Shown here piece after piece: positions 12,901-27,300 of a stretch of DNA of 64,000 nucleotides (position 1 is its first letter; each line of letters opens with the position of its first letter). Made by a program: the position numbers and the translations under genes. The DNA is from Larus michahellis (Eukaryota > Chordata > Aves > Charadriiformes > Laridae). The DNA lies in assembly GCF_964199755.1 (NCBI RefSeq), contig NC_133900.1, positions 75,376,727 to 75,440,726 on the forward strand, given 5' to 3'. Under the pieces are notes generated by a model. It did not search any database. It saw nothing but the letters and a program-made list of their open reading frames with translations, and was not told where the DNA came from.

Positions 12901-15900
12901 TCCGTATCCCCACCCTTGATAAGACTGGCAGATTTCAGTCCAAGCTATAGCTGTTAAACGTCTTCACAAACATCAGTCTGGCCTTGAGTGAAAAGAAATC
13001 AAGAGAAATCTGTAGGGACCTTTAGGTAGGACTGCACAGAGCTCAGGGAAAAATTGGAGGCAGATTTATACACTGCTTGGTTTCTGTCTTCTTGCAGGGC
13101 AGAAGTTACAAGGCTGATGCAAGGCTGCAATTGCTTTCTCACGTCAGATGAATTGTCAACAAAAAGCACTTGGCTACTCCTAAGGCATAAAAGTGATTTT
13201 CTGCAAAGCTTTCAGATCCAAGCTTCTAGGAAAAATACCTACTTTTTTCGGCAGGAAAAAAAAAAGTTAACTAAAGTCATAAAACTGGTGATGCAGTTAA
13301 TCAGGATGTTAAATCTAGGGTGAGAATGTGTTTCATAAAAGAAAACATATTCCAAACACGGTGAACATTTACAGTTTAGAAGTAGCATTGTATCATTAAC
13401 TGCGCTCTTAGTATAGCCATTTTCCCTCTAAATGCAAGCTTCAGTTTGGAAAACCGAGCACACAAATGCAGTAACTTGACTTTACAAGGTATGGCACAAA
13501 TTAAGTGGAGCCTTTAACACTGAACATGCAACTCTTATTACAGTTGTGCCCAGAAAGCCATATTTTATATATGCAAGATTGTTAGGGCTACCTTGAAAAA
13601 GCGATACTTTGCAAATGTTTCTAGCTTTGCACGGTAATTAACAGTTAGAAATAGATGTGGCTCAAAAGATGTTAAAACACCTTTTTCCTTGGACTTACAT
13701 CACAACTAGATTTAGCCCAGCCACTCTGATTCTGAAAGTGAGGATTAAAGAGAGTTTTATTTTTACCCTGTGTAAGGCAGTTTTACTGGTAATGAAAGCT
13801 GATGAGAAAAATATAATCAAAACCATGTTTTGGTGAATATTTTATAGATATCATGAAAGATGTATCTCCCACTGTGTTTTTAAGGACTTATTTCAGAAGT
13901 AATATTTTAGTACTTTATCAAAAACAGTTGGATTTTTTTTTTCAGCTGGGTGTTGAATGCCAATGCTTGCTACTCATCTTTTTCCAAACATTTGAATTAA
14001 ACTGACATAAAGCAGAATACTCCAGATAAACCCTCAATCCAATGTAATTTAATGCCGGTTTCACTCTGGTTTTAACCTGATCCTCTTACATTGCAGCAAA
14101 CTGACCAAAACATATAATGGACAAGAGAGGGAGCTCTTTTGCTGCATCTTCTCTGCAGAAGTGCGGTTGGTTTCCTTAAAACTCAGGGCTGTTTCCAGGA
14201 TTTCATAACACAGGAAACAGAAGTTATGTGTTCTGCAGAAGATTAGATATTGAGCAATGCTGTTACCAAAAAAAAAAACAAAACAAAAGCAAGCAAACAA
14301 GCTCCATTTGCCTTCTCTTCCAAACACATAAGGAGTCTTTAAAAGTCACCTTTTCATACTGAGCTGGAGGGGTTTTCCCCCCCTTTTTCTAAAGTGTGGA
14401 GGCTGGCAAAAAATAATCTTTTATAAGGTTTTATTACAAAAAATGAAGATAGATATATCACTCTTGGATCACCCAACTAGAAGGTAAACAAGTTTCTGCT
14501 TCATCCCATTATTTTTTGACAGCATTCCCCAAGCTTTACCTTCCCTGGGCTCAGAGCAGCGGGGACGTAACACCAATAAAGATCAAATTGCAGGAACTGG
14601 GCGGCTTGACCCGCTAAAGCTGTGGTGCTTTAGCAGCCCAGTTGTCTGGGACTCGGATGCTCTATATACCACAAATGCTCCCGTGAACGAGCCACATCAG
14701 TGTCTCCCCTTCCTGGATGCCCAGCCAAGACTGAGGCTTGGATTCCAGCCCCTGGCAGCATCCCAGGGGGGACAGAATGAGCTCAGGCGATGCTCAGCAT
14801 CTCTGGCGTGCCAGATCTTGGTGAGAAAACTTCTCCTGGCAAGTGTCTGCCGTTGTTTGACTTTGGGAAGGTGCAACACCACCGCTGCTACCCAAGAGAA
14901 GGCAGCCTGGGAACAGCGATGCCCCACACTTCCCACTTGATGCCTCTTCAGTTTCTTCAGGAAAAAAATAATAATAAAGAATAAGACAAAAAAAGGAAGG
15001 ATGAGCAGTGTTGGTGAGCAAACAGAGGCGTGCCGGGACGGGTGCGAGGGAGCACACATAGGGCTTTCCAAAACCCAGACACGTCACCACTGACTAGCAC
15101 AGCATCCGACTGCAAACCCAGAGCCCACTCCCTTCCAGCGACAGACTTCGTGCTGGACTGCAGAGAGGAAAGGATCAGGCCCTCGAAGAGATGGAGGCAT
15201 GGTCCAAATCCATCGAAATCGGTAGGCATTTAGCTGATGCTCACTATATCCAGCAGGCCATTTGGGCATGAACTTCGTGCTAGATTTTAAGCTGAGACAT
15301 GTCCGCTTAACAGAGACAGGCGGCAACCCCAAGCTCTAAGGGAGGATGTGAATTTTAAAAACATCATTCAGGTTTCAGGAAAACTGCAGCAGTTGCCTCA
15401 TCCGTGTCCGTGCCCACTTAAAACTCCCTCCTCCAAAACAACCCCACCCAGAGATGGCTGCCGTCCCGGCAAGTGCTTTACCTCAGCACAACTTGTATTT
15501 TGAAGAGTTCGGGCTGCAGGCTGTACTCATATTCCTGTTTTGTTTCACTTCTTTTCTTCCTTTCCTAAGCGTACCATTTGGTGAATGTTTGACTAAAAAC
15601 CAGCAGACACCTATCCCCCAGAAATGAAAAAGATGGTGAGCTACACTGTAAACAAACCAGATCTTTGCTAGACTCCAACATTAATGATATTTCTTGTGTG
15701 TCTGTGCAGCAGAAGCGGACTGGTGACCACAATCTACTCTATTTTTCTTCCTGTGACATAAAATAATGCTCAGACCCCATAAATACTGACCTCTCTCTAC
15801 TCTCTGACTGGAACTTGGCAGCTCTGGTTCCTCATGGAGCAAAGTTGGAGCCAGGAGATCCCTGAGCAAGGCGTTCCTGCTCATGCTTGCAGGGTTACGC

Positions 15901-16041
15901 TGTTCAGCTGGGGCTGCTCGGTGGCCCGTGCCCAGGCACGCTCCTCCGGGGCAGCCAGGAGGCACCAAGAGACGGAGCGAGAGAGCAGCACTTAATTTAC
16001 CATTGGAAGTAATGGACCCTTTTGCATTAGGGTTCTTGAAA
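9920..16041. other. non-coding stretch, no gene recognised
   Basis: No gene family, RNA gene or transposable element is recognisable. Purine or A-rich tracts occur at 11069-11081 and 14267-14286. The block at 14.68-16.07 kb is GC-richer and has overlapping ORFs of 124-129 codons on both strands, which look compositional rather than coding. AT-rich DNA fills 12.2-14.4 kb. Confidence 0.55.
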
Positions 16042-16065
16042 GGGGGGGGCGGGAGGGGGGACGGG
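16042..16065 (+). other. G-quadruplex motif
   Basis: Four guanine runs of 8, 3, 6 and 3 bases are separated by one- or two-base loops (C, A, AC). This fits the canonical G3+N1-7 quadruplex pattern on the plus strand. It lies in a GC-rich local block (15.8-16.1 kb). Such motifs are common near regulatory DNA, but nothing here shows a function. Confidence 0.75.
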
Positions 16066-17806
16066 ACCAAGAAGTCAGAGGTTTCCTCAGGCGCAAGGAG
16101 ACCAGAGGATGAAGGATTAGAAATAAGGTGCTACAGTAAAAATAAATGGAGGAATGAAGCTGTTTCTTTCACTCAGTCAAGATGTGATGGATACGTTTGC
16201 CATGGTCCAGGTTTGCACGGTACGAAGGCCTCACCCCCAGCAATTTTAAGTGGAAAATTCATGTAGATTTATTTATGAAAAGCTATTTGGACATAGCAGC
16301 GTATGGGAGCACCCGAAACGCATCGCTCAGGAAGGCAAGCCTCTCCCTATGAGTAGGTTTGGGCAAAACACAAGAAGAAAAATCCAGAGGCCTGGCAAGA
16401 CCAAAATGTGCATACAAGGAGGTGAGCCCAAACCAAACAACTGAAGTCGGCGAGCACTGATACAAAGGATATGTACCTCATCATGGTTATTCCCAAAGAG
16501 AGATTTTCCTACTCCTATTTGAGGTCAGGACGCGTACAAAAACAAACAGACATATGTAACCGATTACAACAAACACAAGGGAAGGGTGTGGGCAGCTACC
16601 AAAAGCCAAGAAGTGTAGGATGTCACAAGCGAACGTGCAGCCTGGTGGACCCACGGCACTTCTCCCAGCAGAGGTAAAACCTTTCCTGCGCAGAGACGAT
16701 GGTAATCTTGAACGATTTCTTGATGTTTGTCAAAGGATTTGGCGCTGCATGAAACGCAAGTGAAGTTCCCGCTCCCACAGGCTGAACTACTAAGTCTTGC
16801 GACATGTTTAGGAGGTCAATACAATAGCGCACAGAATGGTTATTTATCCAGAGCTCCACGAGGAACGTGGAGCAAAACTAAATGCAGAGCTGAAGCCAAT
16901 AAAACACTTAAGAAACTGCAAATTCGGCCCAACTGACGTTTTGTTATGCAGATTTTAATCACAGTAGTGCAAAATATTTCCTCTCAGACCCAAACACTTT
17001 ACGCACTGTCCTGGGGTTGGGGGGTGGAGCAGGAGGTGGGGGATCACAGGCACTTCAGGCTGAGGACATGTCTGAACTCTGCATCCCTGGACAAACACTC
17101 TAATCGTTAGATACGTATGTAAAGACTGTCATCTCCTCCTCAGACTGTGTTTGCAAAGACAAATGGGTAGGTGCACGAGACGCGTACACTGAACACCTAA
17201 GAGGAACTTTGTATTCCTGCCTTTTCTGGCAAGTTTTTCCCTTCACCATTTTTTGCCGCTTCTTATTCTTCATCTGTTTTATTTTAACCTAAGCTGTTAT
17301 TCTTGTCCACAAAGACAAGGCCCAAGGAATGTCAAAAATGCTGTGCCCCAAAAGCACATAGGCTGGTAAGGAACACATTCCCCTTCCTATGTACCATTGG
17401 TTGGTGCAAGGAAAGGCAGGTGAAGGAGCAGGGCTTCTTCCCCCACCTTCTTGGACCACTGCTCTGCCAAAGGGGTTGTCTTCCACTCCAGCCATGGAAA
17501 TGGTGGAGGAAGATGAAGAGCGTCAGTCTTATCTTGCTGGCTGCACAGCTCCCACTCGGTACAGGACGTAGCACAGGTCATTCTTCTTCAAGATGTTTGG
17601 AGTCTGTAAGTTCTTTGTTTCCTATTTCCACCACTGCTGGAACTGAAAGTCTGGTGTCCTGCAGACTTGCACGTTGTGACTGATTAAAGCTTGTTTAACT
17701 CATATTCTTTCAAGTTCTCTCCGCTGCATAGATTTTCTGATACCTAACAATGTAGTGCTGCAGTCAGGGCACTTGGAGAAAATGGCCCTTTTCTTTTTCC
17801 ACTCAC
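16066..17806. other. non-coding stretch, no gene recognised
   Basis: I recognise no gene. A G-rich segment at 17013-17042 has three long G runs but not a full four-run quadruplex. Open frames around 17.3-17.7 kb overlap on both strands and have no known motif. Confidence 0.55.
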
Positions 17807-17855
17807 CTACTTTGGTAAAACTTCAAGAACATGGTTATCTTTGAGACACCCCTGT
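17807..17855 (-). other. candidate 49-nt exon, unknown gene
   Basis: Read on the minus strand, a pyrimidine-rich acceptor ending in CCTCACAG precedes this segment. It ends in AAGTAG followed by gtgagtgg, a strong donor. One frame reads RGVSKITMFLKFYQS without a stop. The protein is not recognised and no partner exon was found. It may equally be a lncRNA exon or a pseudo-exon. Confidence 0.2.
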
Positions 17856-20800
17856 CTGTGAGGTGTGGTTGGAGATGGCTTAAGTGTCAAAAACCCAGAG
17901 AGGCAGAGACTTGGACAGCAGAGACTACTCTGCGTCTGCTTGAAGAGACTAAGAGAGTGTGACATGTCTCCACAAAAAAAACATTTCAAAAAAACCACTT
18001 CTCCCATCTCTGTTTCTCCCTGTCTGTGTCTTCAAAATCAGTTACAACAAAGGCACTCACTATTGTCCACGAGGTTTCTCATAATCAGGTTTCTGTCTCT
18101 GGAAGGCATCACTTTTCCACAGAGCACTGGATGAAATCCAAAGCACAAATTATGAGATCCATATGAGGGAAGCAGATGTTTCTAAGCAGTGTTTGTGGGG
18201 AACAGCAAATCTTTGGGGAGACATTGAATTACATTTTCTTTAAAGCAAATACTTAAACTGAACAATAAGTATCCAAAATATAAAGCATAAGAATAGGGAG
18301 ATAGAGGCAAAGGTGTATGTACCTGTGTTAAAAAAGGTTAAAAAGCGCTTACATAGATCACAAGCATTTTAGTGACTCAATACATTGGGCTAGTGGTGTG
18401 GAGTTCAGGAAGCCTCTCCGACCAGCGTGGTCGCAGTGGGAAGCATAGTGTCTTCAGCCACTCTGGAGCTGCACAAGCCTGTCCCAAGTCCCCAGACAGG
18501 GTGGACGGTGCAGACCTCACCACCCCATCTCTGCAGTCCCCAACCCGCAATTCCAAAGCCAAAAGGAAAGAAACCTCTTAGGAGTGGAGGAGCTTGTTCC
18601 CATTTCATGGCAAGATGTTCTCTTTGCAGCACTGGTTTGGTGCAGTCATGAGCTACCTCTCAGACAGCCTTTGAAACAGTGTCAGGCAGGATATCTCCTG
18701 AACTCGATACAGCAGGATGGTTTTGTTTCTTGCCAAGTGAGGGAAATGGAGCTCCTCTGACCATTCGTTTTGTAGTTCCCATTATTCTTCTCACTGTTTA
18801 AAAATCGAACTGTACCTCAGCATTTTTTTGCCAGGGAAGAAATTAACCACACGAGAGGAACATTCAGCTCCTGAAGACAGTCAGCATTTGCCAGCTGAGG
18901 AGCAGATGGCTGGCACCCACTTGCACAGTAGCCCCGCAGTCTCGTCTGAGAGGTCATTTTGGCTTAAGAAGCCATTTCTGCCTTGGAGAGCTTATTCTTG
19001 TATGTAGATGCTGGGCTCAAGCTTCAAATTATGTATTCATCATTCTCCACTCAGAAAGATGATATGAAGCACTGGCAGAGCTTAATGGAAGTGAAGCCTT
19101 CATTTTCTGTGCTATTAACTGAATGCTACTGTACTGGCCTCAGCCTCCTCCTAAGCCTTCTCAAAATAAATAGATGTCTTCGCATACTTGGTTAACTTTA
19201 CGACCGATGGAGAAGAAATCATTCAGAAATAAACAACTACATTATCCAGAAGAGCAGAGGCTTTTCTGCTCCACATCCTGGAAAATATCTGTGTAATATG
19301 GGTATCGGAGAGGGGCTCAAACTGCCAGGTGACTCCACCGGGCACTACCTAGTCCAGTCAGCCTTATGAGCCCAAATGCAGGGCTGGTCGTGCACGGACA
19401 TGGACTGACCTCATGAACAACTACTTCAATGTCTCACCAGCATTTTCATCTGTGAGACGGAGATGTGATAGTGCCTGGGGCTCGCTGTGAGGCAACAACG
19501 TCCAAACCACATACAGCATAGTGAACCTGCAACCTGGATAAAATGCGCAGAGACATGTCAATGCCGTTTCCAAACAAACAAAAAAAAAAAAGTGTGGGGG
19601 TGACGGATCTTCAAAGCGGTCTGTTTTTCGGAGTCAGCCTGCTTAGTTTAGCAATTAGTGTGCTCCCAAGCTGTTCATAGCTGTTGCTATATGATACCGT
19701 AGAGGTGTTTATGGCATTTCAGCTAGAAGGCTGGTTAGTAGGTCAGGTAATGTATTATATATTAATAAATCAAGACAGAAAAAATCAGGGAAATTCTTAA
19801 TTAGAAATTATTCTGAGTCCAAAGTCAACCCAGGTACTTTCAGAGACTGTGGGAGAAATCAGAATCCATAGCATTAGTAATTCTATCGTAAGTCCAGATC
19901 AGAAGTCTTATCGTCAGATATCTCGAATGAAGTGGGATCTTTCTTAACCAGCATTTCTAACATTATTTCTTGCTATTTCTTAAAATTGATCTAATAGATA
20001 GTCTTTCTGCTCAAGCTAAGGAGAACTGCACCTACGTCTATTGAGGTCCCGCCAGTGAGATGGTCTGTTGACTCACCAGGGTCACCACATTCTTCGCAAG
20101 CACGGTTTTGCACTACTGTTGCTTGATGCTCAACTGATACAGGTAGATAGTAATTGCTATGTTGGACAGAGAGCTGTAAACGAAAGGGGAACACAACACA
20201 CAACCAGGGAAGCCAAAATTGTTTTGTAATGTACTATTTCACTGTAGAAAGCAGTTATGTTTACAGTACTGAAGGCTGGAAATATTTTCAAAAGAGCGTA
20301 TGGATTGTGCTGATCTCTTTGACAAACAGTTTCTGAAATAGAAAGATGTAAAACACTGATGGGAAACCCACTGTCTTTCCACACGTGCCGCCTTCACCCA
20401 CCACTGCTCCACCTGCCTTTACACACAGCACTAGGAAATGACCAATCTTTTCCCTAGCATTACAAAAGCAAATAATCTTTTCCCTAACGTCACCCAAGTC
20501 ACCTGTTATCTCAGACGCCTGTGTCTTTCCCCTCTTTACTGGTACGCCCTCCTTACTGCTGTGATTCAGTCCTGCTTGGATAGCAGCATCCCCCTCCTTC
20601 CCTCCTCTGCCTCATTTCACTATTCTCCAGAGTGCCACCAATCTGCTTTTAAAATTATTCAGAGGGATTTAGCTTCAAATCTCCAGGCCTAGGGTTTTTT
20701 TTCCCCCCTGGGCACCATCTCAAGGGAGTGCTGTGAAACTTAATTTAGCCATCACACCTGCAAAGCTGCGGCACATAGACATTGAGTCCACTAAAACTTC

Positions 20801-23800
20801 TGGGGTAGGATTACGTTCTGCGAGCACAGACTTTTCCCTTTGTATTCTTGCAGAAAGCAGCTACCGAGGAAGCTGATATAAACCCATACTATCCCGGTAA
20901 ATACTGCCTTTCATAACAAGCATAGTTCCTCCAACTGATGAAGAGTGATTATATAATTAATTCTTTATATGGCATGTTGGTAAAATCTTTTTTTTTTTTT
21001 TGAGAACATTAATTTGTTTAGTTCTTGCATGTCAGGGATTCCCTTCAACCTCAAAAGAAATTTTCTAATTTTTTCATTGAGACTTTTTAGTCCTCTTGGA
21101 TGCACAGACAGACTTGAAAGTATAAATCAGGACAACTTTCTGAGTCTGCAAAGATACAAGAAACAGTAACAACAACAGATACTATCTTTTTCAGAGAGGA
21201 CTAGAAAAAAGGTCTAATACTTTTAACCAGTTTTTAGATTGGGAATCAGTACAAAAATATCAAACATTTTTCCCTGCCTTGGCTCCCCGTTATGTTTAGA
21301 GAGGACTTTCAGTGAGGCCCACCATCAAGAACAAATGGGCAAAGGCGAAGAAAACAGATTCACAAACAAAAGTCCGGTGAACAAATAAACTGCAGAGCCA
21401 TAAGGGGAGAAAGGAATATGAGGTGTGGGATGAAACGTGTTGTTATTGCTGGAGTGGAACTGGAAGCCGGGCAGGAGATGCAGTTAACTGGCTGCCATTC
21501 ACAAGTGGGCATCACCCTCTTCTGCAACCCTCTGCTGCTCAGTAGCAGAATGTTATTTCCACCAGCAGCAAATGCCGTCTTTCAACATGGCTTTCACGCA
21601 CTGAGGGAAACCAGAAAGGACACGTGTGAATTCAGCATGTGTGGGGAGGTCTCTTGTAGTCCATGCCCAAGATCTACTCTCCAAGCACCTCAGAGCACCA
21701 CAACAAACTGCACTAAAAACTCCTTGCAGCAATGGCTCCAGCTTGCAGGGAACTGGAAACAATTCCTCATCCGTGGGATCACACGCACGCAGAGACACAA
21801 GCTACCAGAAGGGAGAGCGGCTCGTTTGGATTAGCAGCAGGGAGAGCCAGTAGCCCATTGCTGACAGTCACCCTGGGGGTCTGCTCTGCTCCCGGCTCCC
21901 TGGGCACGGGCTGTAAAGGTTTTGTTTTCTGTTCTCGGAGAAAATGACTCCTGCTAGACTGCTGTAAACCTATCCTACTCAAGGACATCTTGTTTGTGTT
22001 AATCCTGCAGATTAAGCACACAGCTTTTCAGTTGCGGCTTTGCGGCTATTGTTACCAGTAAACCCCTTACAAGGCTTGTGGGCCAACGCACATTAACTTC
22101 AAGGCTGTCACTGCGATAGCACGAACGAGGAAGAGCCCCCAAGAATCATGAGAACAGACTCTCACACCAAATACTCTATGTTAAAAAATAGGGGAAAAAA
22201 AAAAGTTTGGAAGAGGATTGCCTCCTGTGATCTCCTCCGCGCTGAAGGATCTCAGCTGTTACTGGCAACAGGAGGTACCAAAGCTGAAGCTTGCACGCTT
22301 CTGCGGATATGATGGCCCAGTGTACGCTGTGAGGGGAGCTCGGCGAGGGCTGGAGGCTCCAGGAACTCCGAGGCGAGCCTTTTGTTTGGGCCTGAGCATG
22401 ACCGTCACACCAACGGAGATGGCAAGAGTCAGGTTTTCCAATAGCAGGCGGAGGCACGCTCTTGCACAACCTCCTCTCCTGCATTTGGCTTAGTCACACC
22501 AGGGTCCTGGCTAAGCTTGCGAGCGTACATTAAGTCATCACTCAAGCACCAGGCATTTGTTGGCTTGCTGTTAATTATGAATGGCGTTACCTGTAAAATA
22601 TTCACAGAAGATTCCATGTGGACAGAAAAGCATAAATAACTGTGTATTAAGGGATAATTTTATTTTTACAAATATACAGGAAATTAAAAACAGCTGGACT
22701 GCAAAATACTTCTTTGTGTGCAGTGTTGTTTATATGAGTTTCACCAATTCCCTGGACTTCACTGTTCAGGAAAGCCTCGGTACCAAAGAACTGGCTTTTA
22801 GGTGGTATTTTCTTGGAATCAAAGCTAGATAAAGCATTCATGCTAACAGCCAGATTTTCACAGGCTTTGCTCATTTTACTTTTTTTAGACAGTCAATTCA
22901 CTTTAGAAACAGCTTACGATATTTTTCAAAAGAGCAATAAATCGTGCAACAGCTTTGTGCAAGAGCTTGATTCTCCACCTCATGTTTATCCCGTAGCTTA
23001 GGCTCTTGTTGAGCAAGATTCAGAAGTGCCTTGCTTTAAATACAGTTGATCTCAGGCTAGAAACATAGAACATAAAACACTGTTTTATCTCAGAATCTCA
23101 CATTTACCTGTCTCAATGGGACCATGAGCATCTTGAACAGATCAGAGCACCCTGTCTGCTGGATGTGCCTTTTGTGAACGCTGCACAGCAATGTGAAAAA
23201 AAAAAATAAAAATCTTGAACTTTTGTATCTGGTACATAAGGGCTTGCCTGCAGTGATGGTGCTGGGGCATTGGCAGCTTCAGTAAGATCACATTCTGCAC
23301 TTACAGAGAAGAACTTTCTGTGTCTGTGTATTTCAAACCAAATAGTCTGCTGCAAATATTTCTGGACTCCTAAGACTGGGAAGTCCATGTTTTCCTTGCA
23401 AATAGAGCCTAACCTCGCCCAGAGGGGACCTGATAGTACAACTGCCATTCCAGGATTTTCAAACTGAGATTTGGCCACGCTCCAAAAATTCGGGAAAAAA
23501 ATTTTTTGGATGCCTTCAACCCAGAGATGTTTTGGAATGTGCTAATAATTCCCAGCAGAAAGTGGCCAGGTTCGGCTCCTAGTGACTAATGAAGCTGTCA
23601 TACACCATTCCTTCCTGCTGTTTAATAATGCTTTCGAAAGAGCCCTTTATGGAGATGAATAGTATAGTAGTGCTGCAGCTGAGGAGCTGGCGTGCTGTCA
23701 AAGAAAACAGAGGCCAGTTTACTATGCATGGCACTGTATTTTTCATTATACTTCACAAAGACTTGTTATTAACTGAAAATGAATTCATCATTAGGGGATA

Positions 23801-24309
23801 GATATTATTCAATAAATAGTTCAGTACTGTTTTGAGACTTTATTCCAATAGTCAGATTTCATTACAGCAGCAAAATTACCTGTTATTCTACATGTTGATA
23901 CAGTCTTCACTGTTTCTTAGATCCTGAATTTCAGGGCACTATATATGCCCTACCAGCAAAATTAATTGAGATGGAAACAGTTCAATCTTTCCACTTTCTC
24001 CTCGGTGACATATATATATGCACACGCACTGTATATGGCATACAGTTAATGGAGGTGGCAACGCAGCCAACCCAGTGATGAGAGCAATAGAGACACAGCA
24101 ATTCCTACATTCAGATCCAGATCTCGGCTTCTCCTCTGTTGGTGGAGTGATGTAATCTCAAGTCGCACATGTAATTTTTATATTCCTCAATTGACTCATT
24201 GGTCATCTCAGGTAATTGTGGGGCACAGCAATATCACAGCTGTGCAGAACACTCATATCGAACATTAGTCCCAGCCTGTAAAAACTTACTGAGTGTTTTT
24301 TCCACCCAG
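17856..24309. other. non-coding stretch, no gene recognised
   Basis: No coding region, RNA gene or repeat family is recognised. A short imperfect direct repeat built on AATCTTTTCCCTA occurs at 20442-20454 and 20474-20486. A T tract sits near 20990-21001. A 138-codon plus-strand frame at 21418-21834 has no motif and is overlapped by minus-strand frames. Confidence 0.55.
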
Positions 24310-24362
24310 GTGGAAGTCCACAAGACTGCTACACCTCAATGCTGTGTCCAGGCCTGCCTCAG
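24310..24362 (+). other. candidate 53-nt exon, unknown gene
   Basis: The acceptor is a run of pyrimidines ending in CCACCCAG. The donor is CCTCAG followed by gtgagttc, which matches consensus closely. All three frames are open through the segment, so phase cannot be set; one reads VEVHKTATPQCCVQACL. No similarity is recognised. Of the isolated exon-like segments in the left half, this one has the best-matched pair of splice sites. Confidence 0.25.
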
Positions 24363-27300
24363 GTGAGTTCACATATTTATGAGCTCTTGTGGGCCTTATT
24401 ACTTGGGCAGCAGTGCTGAGTAGATGGGATACACCTCTGCTTCCTTCTACCCTTGCTGTGAAGCATCTGGGAAAATGAAACACTCTCTATAGCCTTACAA
24501 GCAATCTTCATCACATGCTTTCAGATGTAAAGCAGGGAGACAAGAGACTGACATATCTTATCAGCTCTCCACACAGAGCTCCATCAACATCAGCCAGAGC
24601 CTGAGATGAGTCCAAATGGGTTGCAGTGCCTGTGTTTGAACACAGTTGGCTTTCAGAAGCTGTGGGGAGAGATCATAGGCCTTATCTGTGCAGGGAAGCC
24701 TAGATGAAATAGTGCAGTTAGCTTGCTTTAAAGTGCCTTGGGTTTGCGCAAACCTACTTTAACCATTTTGACCATTTGCCAGTATCAGAGGTGGTATTGC
24801 ATAGATCTAGCTTGTCATTTCTCCATTCAGTGATGTAAGAAGGGGAATACACCTCTGACTGCCTGAAATCAGTATAACCATTGTAGTTCTGCATTTGTAG
24901 AGTTAAATACTGAGTGATCCCAGGAAACATCCCACCCTACGCAAAGCTTCGTTCCCCACTTTTTCTTATGCTGCATTCATTTATCCTCATTGAAAGGGGC
25001 AGGGCTGAAGGACTAGAAGTCAGCTAGAAGGTCTGTCATTCTCTCGTGACATACTCTTTTTGTTACTGCCATTTTTCAGCTGCTGGCCTAGAGGTACCAG
25101 AGCCAGATAGCAGACAACTATACGTATTTGGAGCCACACAGACAGATAAGTTTGGTTTAGCAGTTTCATGCTGCTTTTGATGCTGAAACCAGCTAATTGG
25201 AGAGGGATAGCAGGAGAATTGAAATCAGGCAGTTACTTCTGTGAAACATCTCTCCAGCAACTTCACTCACTAAAGTGTTATTTCTGGCTTCCATCAACTG
25301 GCAAGTGGCAATTTAGATAGAGTACTTGAAACGACTGAGGCCACCTTCCTAAAAAGCTGTAGAGTACTCACATCAGAACTAACATGTCAAAAAGCCTTCA
25401 AAGGCTACATCTCTTCTCCCAAACTCAGATACCTAACAAGCAGAAATCTAAAGCCTGGGATAATGGACGCCTGAACCTGTTAGACAGAAGAAAGGAGGTC
25501 TGCATCCTCCTCAGAACCTGAAAGGACCAGTTTTTATATTTGTTTGGTTTTTTTAAAGTGGACTTGAATCAAAGCACAGGATCATTTTGCAACTTCCAGC
25601 ATGTGTTGAGCCCTTCAGACTTCACAAAAGCCCGGAAAACAGAAAAATACAAATGTTCTTTTGTTTATTGCTAGAACGCAAAGTGCTCTGTACATTAGGG
25701 AAAACATTGACAGAAATATAATTTTTGGTCAACAAGGCTTTTAAGCAGCTCTGCTGTCTAAAGAATATCTTCGTAATTGGTTAGCCCACAGAGTGGATCA
25801 TAAAAACAAACAAGAACCAGTAACACCAAGCACCAATGGCCAGCCAAACAGCTCTGCATAGTATCTACCAGCGTTCCTGCGATACAGTCCATTAATATCC
25901 CAGTTTATGTTATGAGTATTCCCAAACATTTTATAGTGTGTAGACAATGTCTTAATAAAAAACCCTGGTTTGTGGAAATCTCCCATCCCATTTGCACAGA
26001 CCATATCTCTCTTCACAATCCCAGTACATCTTTTTGGCAACCAGACTGGTGTCTTACATGGATAAGTAACATTTGGAGAGAGTCCATAAATTCTCAATTG
26101 TCTCTAATGCACTCAACAGCTGGAAACACGCAGACAAGCCAGTTCAGGAGAGACCACCGGCAAGTGCTGCCCGCCAGAATTTCAGGGTTGTTGATGTAAT
26201 GATCTCAGCACCCGCAAACTAAACAGGGTGCTGCTGGATAAAACATCCCCCGAAGGCTTGTGGGCATGGCTAAACACAGCCATTTCCCTAGATAAGCATT
26301 CTTCCCTTTGCACCAGGCACTGTCACCCAGTGCAGTGGCAATGACACTGCCATCAAGGTGCTGCCTTTGGACTGGAGCTTAACCCTTTGCTGCTGGAGGC
26401 TGTGACACACCAGGTCATTAGGGCACCGGGCTAGATTCTGTTCTGGCTGAATTTCAGCTTCTAGGGTACGATTTGGAAGAGGAAATTTTGTGTTAGCAGC
26501 ATCACAACTGCTCACAACACTCTTGCAATATTCTGATACATGACAGAAAGCTCTCTTCTGTAACAAATCTTCACAGTAGGTGCAGTCATTTATTTTTATC
26601 TCAGTCTTCTCTTACAGCTGTGAGACTCAGCTGATGTCAAAACATTTGAATTTCATCTGGGGAAGACACACTGGGGAAACACAGCATTGCACATGTTTTA
26701 AAGGGATAGTCTGGTAAAATAAAAGCGGCTAGAAGAAAGATAATTGCTTCTAATGAAGCTTGGCTGGGATATTTGAAACAAGAGCCTTGCACTTTTGTGC
26801 ACCAGGGTTTCTTTGGATCTAACCTTTCCGTTGGAAGTCATGCAAACAAGCTGAAATGCGTTCGCTATTTCACAAAAGCCACAGAACGTGGTATGAACAA
26901 ATTAAGAGGTGTATGTGGTCTTGTTGGATAGTTGGAGAGGATGCTAAAAGCCCGAGGTGGATTTTGACCAATGTGAAATTAAAGAAATTAAAAGGCAAGG
27001 AAATCTTCATTCCACATTTCTCTCTCAAACCCACTGTCACCACTGCTGTCAGCTCCTTTGCTGAGGAGAAATGCCCAAGAAGTCCATCTGAGCTGCTCCT
27101 TGCTTGTCCCCCAAAGCACTGGAGACAGTAGTGGCAGCATCACATACTTCACTACAAGGTCTCCATGAGCTTTAAACTGTAGAACCGAGGACCAGTACCT
27201 CCATTTCAAAAAGGAGAAAGATTGAAGCACAGCGCGGTTTTGGCCCATGTTATTAAGCAGGTTTTATACTGACCCAAGGTAAGAATGCAAGCTTGAGGTA

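Noticed and set aside
14697..16070. Overlapping ORFs of 124-129 codons on both strands.
   Set aside because: They lie in GC-rich sequence where stops are rare on both strands, and none has a recognisable domain.
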